NCBI GenBank assembly: GCA_002633005.1
Contig: NMRA01000076.1
Location: 808,748-872,747, forward strand
Source: Phoronis australis
Taxonomy: Eukaryota > Phoronida > Phoronidae
Length of the DNA stretch: 64,000 nt
Direction: 5' to 3'
The notes beneath the pieces are model-generated. The model saw nothing but the letters and a program-made list of their open reading frames with translations, did not search any database and was not told the origin of the DNA. The position numbers were made by a program, and so were the translations under genes. Of the stretch, positions 1 through 11,462 are shown in pieces. Position 1 is the first letter of the stretch, and each line of letters opens with the position of its first letter.

Positions 1-2872
1 GTGAACTAGGTTCGTCCAACGCAAACGCTGCCAGCGTATCGGAAGAGGAATTCCACCGGGTTCACTGTTTTAGAACGCGTAAACTTATTTGAATTTCAAC
101 ACTCGGGACCATTAATCAATGAATGCAGGGGTCAAATCAAATGATGTCATGCAGGTCGAACACCGAATTCAAGGGGACCCGGCAGGAGTAGCGCTGTGTC
201 CTTTTACAAAGGACCATGTCTTGTCTCCGACCATGCCCTATTGAAGCGTCACTCACCGAAATTTAAGACTTACTACTAGCACGTGTTTTTCTAAAGTTCG
301 AAGTAGACTATACTCCTTTGTATGTAACTTCAGCGTACTAGCTGAGAACGACGAAATTGCACAACAGAAATTTATCACAAAAATGTCACTAATTAATATC
401 ATACTACGTTTAGCTCCTACTGCATGGTTTTGAAACTTTATTTGGTGTTGTTATCGCACAAGTTGGTGAGTTGAGTGCTCAAGTACGAGCCATACTTTGG
501 CTACCTTTTTTTAATAACTTGCATTTTCGTATCGCCAAAGTTAAAATGGTATGCCACCCAAGCAACTGCAAAAAAAGACGAGTGCTCAAAACTCCTTAAC
601 TGTCTGGTCGGAACGCCGGTGCACTCTTCTCCAGTGGTGAACGGTGTCTTCTTTTATATTTCAGTGTTCTGTTTCGCGTGCATAAGCTGCCAACTAGTAT
701 TACCTGCGGGGAGAACGCGTGTACTTATGAGAAGCGGCAAATATCATTTACACAAAGAATTGTGATAGCGGTCATCCCAAGCAGAACCGCCAGCGGACGT
801 AATTTTTTTGAGATCCGTAGAGAACGCTCCATTAGTGTTTCAATCACGCAGAAATTCCAATAATCATAGTTTTGAATAAACAGGTAGCATCTACCCAGAT
901 CAATTGCCTTCTTAGCCAAGCAGACAGACGATCGCCTGGGTGACCGTTTCGGATTGGTACCTCACAAATCTATACTCTAGCGATTTGCACTTGTCGATTT
1001 TCTCTATTTGGAAAAGGGTCAGTTGGAAATTTCGAAGCATAGAATTGTGAGATATGATTCAGTTATTCCACCGAACTTAAGAGGAGATTCAACTCGAAGA
1101 GTGACAAATCACGCGCCACGTTTCGAGGAAATTTTCCAATTTCCGAGATGCGACTACACATTTTGTACAATCCTCTGTAAATAGGACGTCCCACTGGCGA
1201 GTATGTCCACCGAGTCCAGACCTCAGAGGCGATATTTTGGCTTCTCAAAACTGTTTTATCTTGGTTTTGTTTTAGTTGTGAGTAAACGAAAGCGCGTGCA
1301 ACGTTAATTTTATGTGGAAATGTTCAGTTTCGTTAATCTGAAGCCATCAACCGTTAAAACAGTTTTCTACACACTTTTTCTTTGAAATTGATTAAAGCTC
1401 AGTGCATGTCTATACATCCTTTACTATTGATATCTTGCTCGGATAACCAGACCAAAACATAAAGAAGTAAGTGTTTACGAGGCGGCATTCCCAAAACACA
1501 TTTCACAAAAGACCGCAAAATGCTCATCGATAAAACTGTCACCGTTCCAGGGTCACTCGGTACTAATTAAGCAAACCTTAAGCGTAATTAATTTTAGCAG
1601 TTATCAATAACGTTGCTTCCACCGAATTGACGAGAGAAAATCAGATAAATATACTATCCTCGACATTGATTGAGTGTGTTCATAGGACGTACTACTATTG
1701 GACGAATTTGACCCCTCCAAAGAAGGTAAAAAGTACATGTACCCAATGGCGCGATCATCTCACAGCGCGAGCACTTATCTGAAGCGACTTCATTTGTAAA
1801 TTGCAGATCTATATGGTGAATATTATTCCGCACAAGACTCGGTCAACATTCGTACACCAGCAGCTGCTGTCGCTGGGTCAGACTAGCGAAAGCCTATTGG
1901 TTGGCCTCAGGGGTGCAAACTTCATGCTCGGCCACTAGTTTATTGCCACAGTGCCCCTATGTCCGTTTATTATCAGACGATCTCCGGACGTAATCCTGAA
2001 TCCACACCTACACCGCCACGGAAGGGAACGTGCACGCGCTATCAATATTCGAATGTTGAACACCGGTTGTAAATCTGCTATCATTTTCTATCAAATTGGA
2101 TGAATGACTATGAACGAATTTTATGAACTGAAACTTGATTGGTTTGATTTCATTTCTGTTCCCAAGAAACTCAGTCCATCTTGGTTCCTGCTAAGGGATC
2201 CTGTTTCACTATAGACTCGTAACTTTGGCACCTTTTTAACTCGCGCCATTTCTTACCTGGTTTAAAGAAATCGAAATAGGTCTTTAATTCTCACAAAGTC
2301 GCTCTCGTAATATTCCTCACCTTGACAGTATCCTATTTCCAATGCAAATTCGAAAAGGAGGCGTGTAAGCGTTGCCTGTAAGTTGAGTTCGTAACGGAAA
2401 TAGAATACAGTCAGGGTAAACAATATTCTGAGAGCACTTCTACTAAGTAAAAAGAGTAATTTGATTTTCGTCTTAAGTCATCTAAACAGGGAGATATGTA
2501 GCTTTAAATTAGTCAACGTTTCACTAAAAATCAAGAGTTGAGAGGTTTCGTTGAAACCAGTTTCAAACCTCAGAAAATGTCGTAACTAAATAGATGCCAT
2601 GTGTAAGGTCGTAAATCCTTTAGTGGAACAGACCTCAGGTTTCCATGTCCGCCAAAGCACCTCACTGTGACTGATTCCGGTCATACAAGGGAGAACATTC
2701 TGAGAGAATGCAGGCGCCGTACTCACAATAAGGGCGTATTAATTAACATACGCAAGATTTAAGGTAGAATAATAAATCGGCCTTAAAATAATAGCGAATG
2801 TTGAAATTATAGTTACCGTAACAATGTTACTGCACCATAACAATTGTGTTTACTATGTAATTTTCAGCTGTA
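1..2872. other. CpG-replete unique sequence, no gene recognised
   Basis: No open frame here looks like a known protein, and I see no tandem or inverted repeat of note. CpG is not depleted: I count 18 CpG in the first 300 bases. In an animal with mosaic methylation this suggests DNA that is unmethylated in the germline, usually intergenic or regulatory. The open frames on either strand reach at most about 96 codons and start at non-ATG codons as often as at ATG, as expected by chance. Short exons cannot be excluded. Confidence 0.6.
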
Positions 2873-2970
2873 GTACAACAACTACTACTACTACTACAAC
2901 AACAACAACAAAAACTACTAATAATAATAATACCACTACGACTAAGCAGCAGCAGAAGCAACAGCAGTAC
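2873..2970. repeat. Compound trinucleotide microsatellite (ACT/ACA/AAT/AGC)
   Basis: A run of imperfect trinucleotides passes through ACT, then ACA, then AAT, then CAG-type units without a break in the three-base period. The mixture of related units in one period suggests an old microsatellite that has spread by slippage and then mutated. It lies in no recognisable coding frame. Confidence 0.9.
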
Positions 2971-3829
2971 TAATGCGTCAAACCTGTTTTTACATGGAGT
3001 CTGAAATTTTAAAGAGGCATACGATTGGTCCTTTTAGACCCTGTGTAAGAATTGAGCAAAGTTACATTTTTTGGGCATTTTTTTCACGATTTCAGTTAGG
3101 TTGTAGACATAAATCTGTTTTATGCCTATGTGAACTAACCTGAGTTACGATTTTTTTCTGAGATTAAAAAACAAGTTAAAAAAGTCGACACGTTTAGAAA
3201 ATAACTCCCACCTTTTATTCGCAGTGATACACAAAATTGCCTTTGAAGTTAAAATTGATGGCACATTGCTTAAAATGTGGTGAGACAGGCTCCTGGTTGT
3301 ATAAAAGTCAGGTGCTGGATAACAAGATTGTCGTCACACTTTCACGTTTGCGTTATCATTGTTGAAATTTTGCTGATTGCGTGTAATTGTAAAATGTTCG
3401 AATCTCCAATCATAACAAATTTTCAGGAAAATATATTCATATTTAGTAAAGCCGTTGGTTTTGTTACATCATACCTAGGTTCTGAGCGAACTTTGAAACT
3501 ACCCGGAGATTTCGTCGTTCGTAATCAATTTGCACGTTAAAGTTAAGGTTGCACTTCGCTCTGGCTAAAAACAGAAATCGAATTAAGCATTATACTCTCA
3601 TGAAATAAGTCTCATAATATTGCTTGCCGCCATAGGTTTCTCACTACCAGCAAGTACATCGAAATCATCAGCCATCTAAAAACGCTTCAGAGTTTGGATT
3701 GGTGTTGGCCGCGCCAAATCAGAAGTTGACGCAACCCGGGGGTACACGACAATATTTTTATGGAGAGAGAATCGGGAAAATTAGGATATCCAAATATTTA
3801 GAAAGTGGACACTGAAAAGGGTGACATTT
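2971..3829. other. Unique CpG-replete sequence, nothing recognised
   Basis: Ordinary AT-rich sequence with normal CpG. An 87-codon frame at 3,277-3,540 is open on the plus strand but has no recognisable motif and no clear splice context. I treat it as chance. Confidence 0.5.
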
Positions 3830-4190
3830 GTTGATAATTTCCATGACAAGGGGGTTATTGCAGAATCATCACCCTTTTGTTGGGGAGATTCCATAAATCT
3901 AACCCTTTCGTGGGATTTTTGAACACCTGGTTTTTTAATCAATTAAGCCTGAAACAGTACAAGGAGATATGCCATATTGTCAAGAATGAGTACATCTACT
4001 GAAGCCAAAGTTTTTAAAACTTCACGTTGGTTTGTATCTTTGTAAAAAATGAACCTTTTGTAGAGTTTAAAACTCTCAAAATGTCAACCATTTTGTAGGC
4101 AAATGTGTTAGAAAATGCACTGTTTCGAAGGGAACTTTGTTAGAAAATGGGTCTTTTCATAGAGAATCTGGGCGTAAAAAAGTGGTCCCT
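3830..4190. repeat. Degenerate quasi-periodic repeat with CCCTTTTG / AACCTTTTG blocks
   Basis: Blocks resembling ACCCTTTTGT, ACCCTTTCGTGGG, AACCTTTTGTAGAG, ACCATTTTGTAGG and GGGAACTTTGTTAG recur every few tens of bases. The period is irregular and the blocks are diverged, so this looks like a decayed minisatellite or the remains of a repeat-containing transposon. Related phrases occur near 8.0 and 9.4 kb. The boundaries are approximate. Confidence 0.4.
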
Positions 4191-4738
4191 CCGCACGGCA
4201 AGTCCCTAGTAGATCTTCCATTGCAGTAGTCTCTAGGGATGTGTAACAAAATTTTAAATTGATTGCGACACTGCTATCTCTTGTTCTGGTGAGTATCACA
4301 GTTTGCCGCTACTATGACCCCGAACTGTGATGCAGGGGCAACTATGCATGAATTGTATAATAGGTAGGTGAACGAGTGAACTGCACTCGGAAACCCGCGA
4401 GAAGGAATTCGCAAGAAATCTGACACCGACGACGCATTTATTTTAAACGACGGTCGCAATAAACTCGCGACTTTTTGGAATCATACTGTAGCCAAATCTC
4501 ATGCTGCGGTTGACTATAAAATATCGAATGAAAATTTCCCCTCATAAAATGATAGGATTCTTCATTTTATATTTTCGACTGTAAACAAAACAGGACAAAA
4601 AAACACCCGAAGAGTCATAAAAATGTCGCGTCTAACGGCATGACGGCGTAAAATGTGCACTTGATAACGATGCCCGGATGGCCACTTGAAATAACAGACA
4701 TTGTGTTTTGACGTACTGCAATGCTGTCAAAGGTGGAC
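4191..4738. other. Unique sequence, nothing recognised
   Basis: No repeat or gene recognised. A weak hairpin (TCACAGTT paired with AACTGTGA around 4,297-4,331) is present and may be chance. Confidence 0.4.
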
Positions 4739-4772
4739 GGGGTTGGTGGGGTTGGTTGGGGCTTCGTGGGGG
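4739..4772 (+). promoter_or_regulatory. G-quadruplex motif, four G runs of 4-5
   Basis: Four guanine runs at 4,739-4,742, 4,748-4,751, 4,758-4,761 and 4,768-4,772 are separated by loops of 5, 6 and 6 bases. This meets the strict rule for an intramolecular quadruplex (four runs of at least three G, loops of at most seven) and could form four tetrads. Such motifs often sit near promoters or origins, but no gene start can be placed here, so any regulatory role is inference. The complementary strand would carry an i-motif. Confidence 0.75.
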
Positions 4773-5974
4773 TAGTCCCGCTACGTACATGACCAAAAAT
4801 GCCGTCGGCATGTCGTTTTAATGGTTTATGCGGACATTTGGCCTTCGAACTCGTGATTGCACCCTGCTAGCGACATTCTATTTCTGCCAGTTGTTGCTCT
4901 CTATCACCTGGCTTGGTGTTTTGTTAAGAAATCTTGATTCGTGTAAACGTTTCTCTCCAATTTAGTAGAAAAGTGCCAGGTGTCACGAATTACGTCATTC
5001 ATTTGGGAAAATGTGACTTCGTTTTTGAACTTAGACTGTCCAGAACGCAAGGCTTTGCATGCAAGATAACAACTAAATGTACTTGCAGAAAACTCATTCA
5101 GTTGTTTGTGATATGTGAATAAAAACGAATTGCTGACCAGTTTTTTTAAACTACAGCCCACCACGACGTCATAATCTGTTCAGATGCTTTATTTTCATAA
5201 CCGCAGAGAATGCAGCGGAAATGTTCGTGTTTTGTGACTGTTTTACTCTTAGGATTAAAACTCAAATTTCCCACGATCTATAACGAAACGCAGCGTCTTT
5301 ATTGCTAACCAACTGCACGTCTGCACGAGAAACCTCGCGGGAGAATTCATTTTCTTTCTGTAATGCAAAGGTTCTGCGTAATAGTATGACTCCATTCATG
5401 ACGTTCTTTCGCGTCATTACCTACATTGTCTTGCAAGACAATACCTGGCGTACTTATCCTGAACAGGTGATTTATTTACACTTGGGTGTGGTCATGCGAA
5501 TAGAATTAATTTCGATGGTTTTTTTTGCAATTTTTGTTTCATTTACGTCCTTATGAAACCTTTCACTGGAGTAGGTGGGGAATCGAATCAATTTTCGAAT
5601 TGTGGTTTCGTTAAATACAGAAATGTCGGCACACTAAGCTTTTGTTCTCAATTTACATCGTGAAATCAGAGACAGCGAATTCGTGAACAGCCTCTGAAGT
5701 AATGGTTCAACATCTTAAATTCACAATAATCACCACTGCTATCATAATGATACAGTATCTACGACTACAAAATTAATCATTATGATAATGGTAACATTTC
5801 ACAGATAGATAAATATTATTAAATTGAAACATCAAGATTGAAATGATTGATTGTAAAACAAAGTCTTGGAGAAAGTATATATTTTACAAGAATGGCAACC
5901 ACTCGCCAAAATTTAAATATCTATAGTCTAGGTACAGTATAAGTATTTGTGTTACCGACAAGTTTTACCCATGA
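4773..5974. other. Unique CpG-containing sequence, nothing recognised
   Basis: A small hairpin follows the quadruplex (ATGCCG / CGGCAT near 4,800). Otherwise I see no repeat, RNA gene or protein-like frame. Plus-strand frames at 4,934-5,122 and 5,302-5,556 are short and motif-free. Confidence 0.45.
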
Positions 5975-6014
5975 CTCTCTCTCTCTCTCTCTGTGCGTGT
6001 GTGCGTGTGTGTGA
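5975..6014. repeat. Compound dinucleotide microsatellite (CT)n-(GT/GC)n
   Basis: Nine CT units are followed directly by an alternating GT/GC run. Alternating purine-pyrimidine tracts of this kind are slippage-prone and can adopt Z-DNA. There is no coding context. Confidence 0.9.
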
Positions 6015-7803
6015 CAGAGTTATCTTCAACTCTCTCAGTATTACAAATATTCGAATCGGAGTGCATATTAAATAAAATGTACCAAAAAATCAATGCTTAT
6101 ATAAGTATCGTGTTTGTACATTGTACAATAAAAGATCATGTAGCGAAGGTACTGTGTTTACCGTAAATGCTTTGTGTAGGTGGATCAGAGTTGTGCGAAA
6201 AAATTGCATGGCATAAAATATTTCAAGCCATGGGAGCTTTTGTCGTAACCTTACACTTTTTGTAACTCAACAGCAGGAAAGAGGCTGTTAATGACTTATT
6301 GTCTATGTGCATTGTCTGAACAAGGCAAAAGCAAACTGCAGTAATCTGTCGATTAACGTCTGTAGAAATTAACGAGTGCAACTACCCTTATGTGTGCTTA
6401 TTCGCGAGTGCACTTGCGTCAACCTGTGTTTAGATTTTCTCCGTGGTCCCGTAAGAATTCCGTGATTTAATTGTTGCACGCGTGCAGAGCGCACGGACGG
6501 TGTTATTCTTTCGACTAACCAGCACACTCGGAGAATGACAAACGCAATGCTACCCAAATTTCACGAAATCGTTTCCTCTAAGAAATGAAAATAGTTAAAT
6601 GAGCCGGTTCAACTCTTGTTTACACAAGCGAAACAATCGCTCAGGTTCTTGGTTAGCTTCCGGTCGTGTTCGTCCCCTAGTTGTTGCAGAGCCACGTGGG
6701 ATTTGCACCTCTCTCGTGTCGTGCAGCGGGTCAGCTTCCTGAAAGCAGGTGATATTCGCTTAAGTCACGTGAAGGATGCCTAGTTTCACACGGCAAAGGT
6801 CCTTAAAAGTTTTTTATTCATTAATACCCAATGATAGCATTATTTAGTGTTTTATAACGAATTTAGAATACGTGCGGCACGTGCATTGCTCCAAGGCAAT
6901 ATCGACCCAAATGCCATAATGAGCCTGACACACGCCATGTCGTTTTTTACAGCCGATCTTTCTGCATCAGTTTTCTATTGTAATTTTTCCTCTGTCACAT
7001 CGATGACGTGTGTTCGTCTAGGGATCAACCTTATCATGTTGAAAACTGAACTTGGGATACCCTCACACTTTACGGGACGAGTGTAGGACACAGAGGTATC
7101 TATTCTGCAAATGTTTCATACATATGAGCACCTGGTTACATTCTCATCACTCGCATGCAGGCGTGCGTTCAGTAGACCCTAGGACCTACGCTAGGAGCTA
7201 GCTAAAAGCTAGTCAAAGTCACGTGTGCTCACTTAAAATGCACGGCATTATCTCACGTAATCTCGCGAAGTCTTGCCTTTTAGCGAGGTCCTAGCATTAC
7301 TGAACGGGAGGCAGGCTGAAGGTTAATGACACTTGCTTAAGACAACACATTTTTCACGAAACCGCCAGAGAACATTGCAGTGTTCTACCCCGCGCTGTCG
7401 TGCGCATCAGAGTGCCTCGGTTATTTTGGAGATTTTGAGGCTTCGGAAATACCCAAGCTTTTCCCCGCTAGATATTCTTTGAAAAATTCACGTCGTAACT
7501 TTCCGCCTACTGAGGCGCCAAAACTGTTGAAAAACGTCGATATACTTAATTCCAGGTACAAATAAGAAAAGCACATTCGAATGTGAAAAGCGAAATCTAT
7601 TATAATGCTGCTTTCTCTGTAAAACTTTCTTGTTTCATTTTGAAGCTGCAAAATTTCCTAAGTAGGGAGCCTACACCCAATAGTTTTTTTTTACTACACA
7701 GAATGTCTGTGGACTAAGGTATGAAATGTTCACTAGCAGTCTCACTTTTCACAAAACTAAATTTAAACATAACGTGAGATAGTGTTATCACTAGTAGTGG
7801 GCT
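6015..7803. other. CpG-rich sequence without a recognisable gene
   Basis: Moderately GC-rich with many CpG. Plus-strand frames at 6,847-7,086 and 7,380-7,565, and minus-strand frames at 6,369-6,557 and 7,421-7,651, are 61-79 codons with no recognised motif. A self-complementary GCACGCGTGC lies near 6,476. Short exons could hide here because CpG content alone cannot separate exon from intergenic DNA. Confidence 0.4.
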
Positions 7804-7819
7804 CAATGGCGGATCTAGG
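7804..7819 (+). mobile_element. Transposon-end-like motif (CAATGGCGGATCTAGG)
   Basis: This closely resembles the CAGTGGCGGATCYAGG sequence found at the ends of many animal DNA transposons with GC-rich termini. The inverse orientation of the same motif occurs at 11,441-11,462. No matching inverted terminus or target-site duplication was found nearby, so this is at most a remnant. Confidence 0.35.
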
Positions 7820-8029
7820 ACGCTGTGAAGGGCGCGACCACAACTTTCAAAATGACAAACGTTCGACGTAACCACCAAACCTACATAGCCAAGCCTAAAT
7901 ACAAATGCCAGGAAAAGAATCCGGACCCACATCAATGTGCCTGTATGCAATATACCATTTCCTCCGTGTAGCTACAGGTACGCAATCAACAGTACCCTCA
8001 TGCGTATTTGAAAGCTACCTCCATTTTAG

Positions 8030-8125
8030 GGAACAAAAAAAACAGGTGTCTTTCCGACTGAAATCCACACAAAGGGATTTTTTCCGATTTAAAAACTGCA
8101 TACAGAAGGGTCACTGGGGACCAAA
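8030..8125 (+). repeat. Dispersed degenerate repeat, copy 1 (pairs with 9,425-9,545)
   Basis: The stretch with TTTCCGACTGAAATCCACAC followed by TTTTTTCCGATT is echoed at 9,430-9,475 with roughly three quarters of positions alike by eye. This suggests two diverged copies of one element in direct orientation about 1.4 kb apart. The full boundaries are not visible. Confidence 0.4.
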
Positions 8126-9424
8126 ACGGACAGTTTTAGAAACAGCTCACGGTTTACTGATTTTCCAGTTAGTTTGACGATATGCGTTCATTTCCTAAGA
8201 TCAAGTTTGAGTCAGCCGATGTCTCAAGAGTCACAGCACACGGACGCAAGGCGGCAGCGTCGCAAGAACTCAGTTTCGAAATTGCATTATGGTGATTTTG
8301 ATCCACATTTTATTGGATGTATGCATGTCTGCTTTTTCACGCAAAAACAGTTTGGAATTGAGTCGAAACTGAGGTTGATAGCCGATGCGTATTAACTGCA
8401 AACATCTCCCGCAGTTTGACTGGTAAGACACGGATTAAAGGTATTTCAAAACTTTTTACTCGTTTTCTTTGCCGCATATGCGCTTAAAATTTAATAATAT
8501 ACCTTTTCGCGAACACGTATAAGTGAAGTTGCGCCTATCACCTCTAAATCTGGAGTTAGGCGCATGCGCCACTCTGTGGAACATTCGAGAACACAAAGAG
8601 TTACTGTGAAAAATATCGTGACAATGAAACTTGACTTAACCCATACAAAATGGTAGATGTTTATTCAATCAATTCAAACATTATTTTTTAAATGACGTGA
8701 AATATTGAGAAAAGACAAATACACTCAGTAGTCAAGACATATGCATCCGTCGGCGCTCATCAATGAAACTTAGGCGCATGAGTAAAATTTTCCTTGAAAT
8801 CACGATTACGGATTTAGGCGCATCCACGGTGTTAAAATACATTTTCAGCAGGTAGCCTACATGACGCAACGTTACGCAGACAATGCTCATCGGTCGTGTT
8901 GAGCTGGTAGTCGGTGTTAGCGGGTAGGCCCTCGGGGGCCGATATTCTACAACATTAACATAATAAACCTAGATTTGCCTTGTTTGATAACGCAACAATT
9001 GACAAATTATAAACAAAGCCTGCAGCATGATTCTACGGCTCCATGTATATAATACAGGCACATGAGGGCCGACTGGGCGCTTAATTACTCAGGGAGGCGG
9101 TGTCTATGACATAACTACTACTCTACGCATATTTTAAACAAGAAAATACACAGGTACAGTGTTTTCTCATGCCAGTATTAGAAATCATAATACGGAAAAA
9201 ATGCGGGTAGGTATAGTATTCGGCTGTCAGTGATCAACAACAGACGCATTTAGATATTCGTGACAGGAATGTTCACATCTAAACCTCGTACTCACGGGAA
9301 ATGATGTTCGTCGCGTGGACGCGGTTGCGTTCACAGAAAATTGTTCGGGGTACGCCCGCATAAGGTGCTCACGCCCAGCGCGACGAGAAGCTTAGATGTA
9401 CGGTTCTTTACGTTCAGATTTCCC
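8126..9424. other. CpG-rich sequence with GCGCATGCGC site and TTAGGCGCAT repeats
   Basis: The motif TTAGGCGCAT occurs near 8,556, 8,770 and 8,815, and the first copy runs into a palindromic GCGCATGCGC, the known core of NRF-1-type binding sites. The repetition is short and may be either a decayed repeat or a cluster of sites. No gene is recognised in this interval. Confidence 0.35.
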
Positions 9425-9545
9425 AAGAAAGAGCACCCTTTTCGACTGAATTTCATACGAGATGTTTTTCCGATTGTATTCCCCACGAAAAAGGATAATT
9501 TTGGGGGTAAAACAAAAATACGCCGGACGATGTCACCGGAACAAA
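9425..9545 (+). repeat. Dispersed degenerate repeat, copy 2
   Basis: Matches 8,030-8,125 in order and orientation (CGACTGAATTTCAT, then TTTTTCCGATT). It lies inside a 97-codon open frame (9,341-9,634). That frame has no recognised motif and probably only traverses the repeat. Confidence 0.4.
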
Positions 9546-10753
9546 TTTCTAAAACTGATGGTCGACTTATTCAAGGAAGTTTTTTACAATATTACAAATA
9601 CATGGAACTTCCAGCTGCACAGTCATTCATTTGAAAAATACCACTCTTGAGCATCACCCTGGAAATTTTCACGTTTACGTCATAATATTGGTGAAAAGCC
9701 GAAATGCCCGGGGAAGCATTTTCCAAGTCATAGAGGGGTTTATGTGTGTTTCAGATGAACTCAGAAGGACATGTTCGGTATTTCGAACCTAATGACAAAA
9801 GAGTGTAATATAATCTCGTACTGGGAGCGTAAAGCACAACCCAGCTACCAAGCCTACGCTCAGTCACGACTGAAATTAAATTGAAATTCAAACCTAGATT
9901 GTTCAATTGAAGATGACTTGCGATACTTTTCAGTTTATACTCAGAATAATGACAGATAACCACGAAAAGGAGTGATAAATTACTGCATTTCCACAATTTG
10001 TAAAAATTAAACATTCATGCAACACGATACCTTACAATGTCAGGACTGTAATGAGATGACGAACACGACTAATTGACAATTAGCGGCGGCTCTAAAGCGC
10101 TTTCATCACTTTTGTGGACACCGAGCCACAACTAAAAGCAACTATTGACTTAACTGCGCACAACACCGAAACTCTTGGCTACGACAACGAACGAGAAACC
10201 CGAAATGGATTCAAAGGCCGGGAGGGGACCACGAGCCCGGATCAATGTTCAACATCAGGTGATACCCAGAATCAAAACAAGTGACAGAAGGGACCTACAA
10301 GGGACATGCATGTGGGCCACTTTAGCCTCTTCCTTTCCAGCAATAGACAAGTGATCCAGTAGGGGGACCTGCGTTCCTCGCCCCCCCCCCTCTCTGGATA
10401 GAAAATGGATTCCCCAAGACTATTCCAGAATTCTCTTTTTAACGTTTTTACAACAAAAGCGCCAATTTTAAAACAGTCATTTGTAACACACAGGGTTCAT
10501 TGAACTTTATGTAAAAGAAGATACTGTAAAAGCAGAAAAGTACGCAATCAGCGGGCGCGCTCACGAAGTTTGTTACATAATTTCAACATAACGACAATTA
10601 CGTTAGAGAGAAAAACAGACCCTGATACCCGGGTAGGCTTACAGTCAGTTGATTTTCCAAAATGATACATCTTATATCAGGTCACAACTCTACAGCAGGA
10701 CTAGGTTACATAAAACTTAAAAAATTAACCGCTGGATAAGTTTCATTGTTGCA
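9546..10753. other. CpG-replete sequence, nothing recognised
   Basis: No gene or RNA recognised. A pure C run of about ten bases lies at about 10,380-10,390 beside CTCTCTGGAT. Together with the G-rich tract just upstream it may be the edge of a degraded GC-terminated transposon, but no partner end was found. Confidence 0.4.
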
Positions 10754-10790
10754 TGACGTCAAGTGCAGGCGCCTTATAATGCGACGTCAT
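10754..10790. promoter_or_regulatory. Pair of CRE-like sites
   Basis: A perfect palindromic TGACGTCA lies at 10,754-10,761. A second site with one mismatch (CGACGTCA) lies at 10,782-10,789, 28 bases downstream. Each is flanked by CATTGTTGCA-like sequence on one side. TGACGTCA is the established full CREB/ATF site. The pair sits about 600 bases inside the CpG-replete block, close to the change to CpG-depleted DNA, where a promoter of a gene running to the right could lie. No transcription start can be seen, so function is unproven. Confidence 0.4.
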
Positions 10791-11329
10791 TGTTGCAATG
10801 CAGAGTATAACTTTTATGCAACTGGGCCCAGATGAGGATAAAAAACAATTAGGGTTGAACGCGCCAAAAACATGACTTTTGAAAGTCTTCAGATAGCCAT
10901 CTTGTTGTTCGCCAAGTATTTCACAATCAAGACCTAGACTTGATGAAACAGTCTATCATCTCATTTCAGATTTTGAATCACTTTGATAGCAGCGAACTAA
11001 AACTTTCAAAACAAGGAATGCCAAATTTCTGCCAGAAAACATCCAAGAGACATCGTCGATGAGCCCCAGGTTGTGTCAAGTTCACAGACACAATAAACGT
11101 TAAGAAAGTCCCAAACAATCGCGTAGGTTAAGATAAAACGAAATAGTACAAAAATAGTTTAGGAAAACTGTTTGTTTGACCGATATTTTCCAGTACTTAC
11201 AAAACTGAAATGATACACCCAATACAACCAAAGATTGATACGATTACTTGGAATGCAAAGATGTGTTGCTTTCAGGAAAGGACTGAAATAGTTGCGCACA
11301 TAGTATATATTTTTTAATGTTAGGGGGGA
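10791..11329. other. Transition zone, nothing recognised
   Basis: CpG density falls across this stretch and is low from about 11.4 kb onward. No repeat or gene recognised. Confidence 0.4.
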
Positions 11330-11462
11330 GCAGGGCAGAGTATTAGCCAGGATTTTGCCCGCCAGACATTCACACTACCGACCTAGCTGCCAAATGGAAT
11401 CTGGGAGAATTTTAGGAGGGGGTGGGGCATAGTTTCCTTGGCCCCCTCTAGATCTGCCACTG
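11330..11462 (-). mobile_element. DNA-transposon terminal remnant (GC-rich end)
   Basis: Read on the minus strand, the segment begins CAGTGGCAGATCTAGAGGGG and continues into G/C-rich sequence and then CCCCCTCCTAAAATTCTCCC. This layout is widespread at one end of animal DNA transposons. No opposite terminus or transposase frame is visible, so it is a solo or truncated end. The family (hAT or other) cannot be decided from this piece. Confidence 0.5.
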
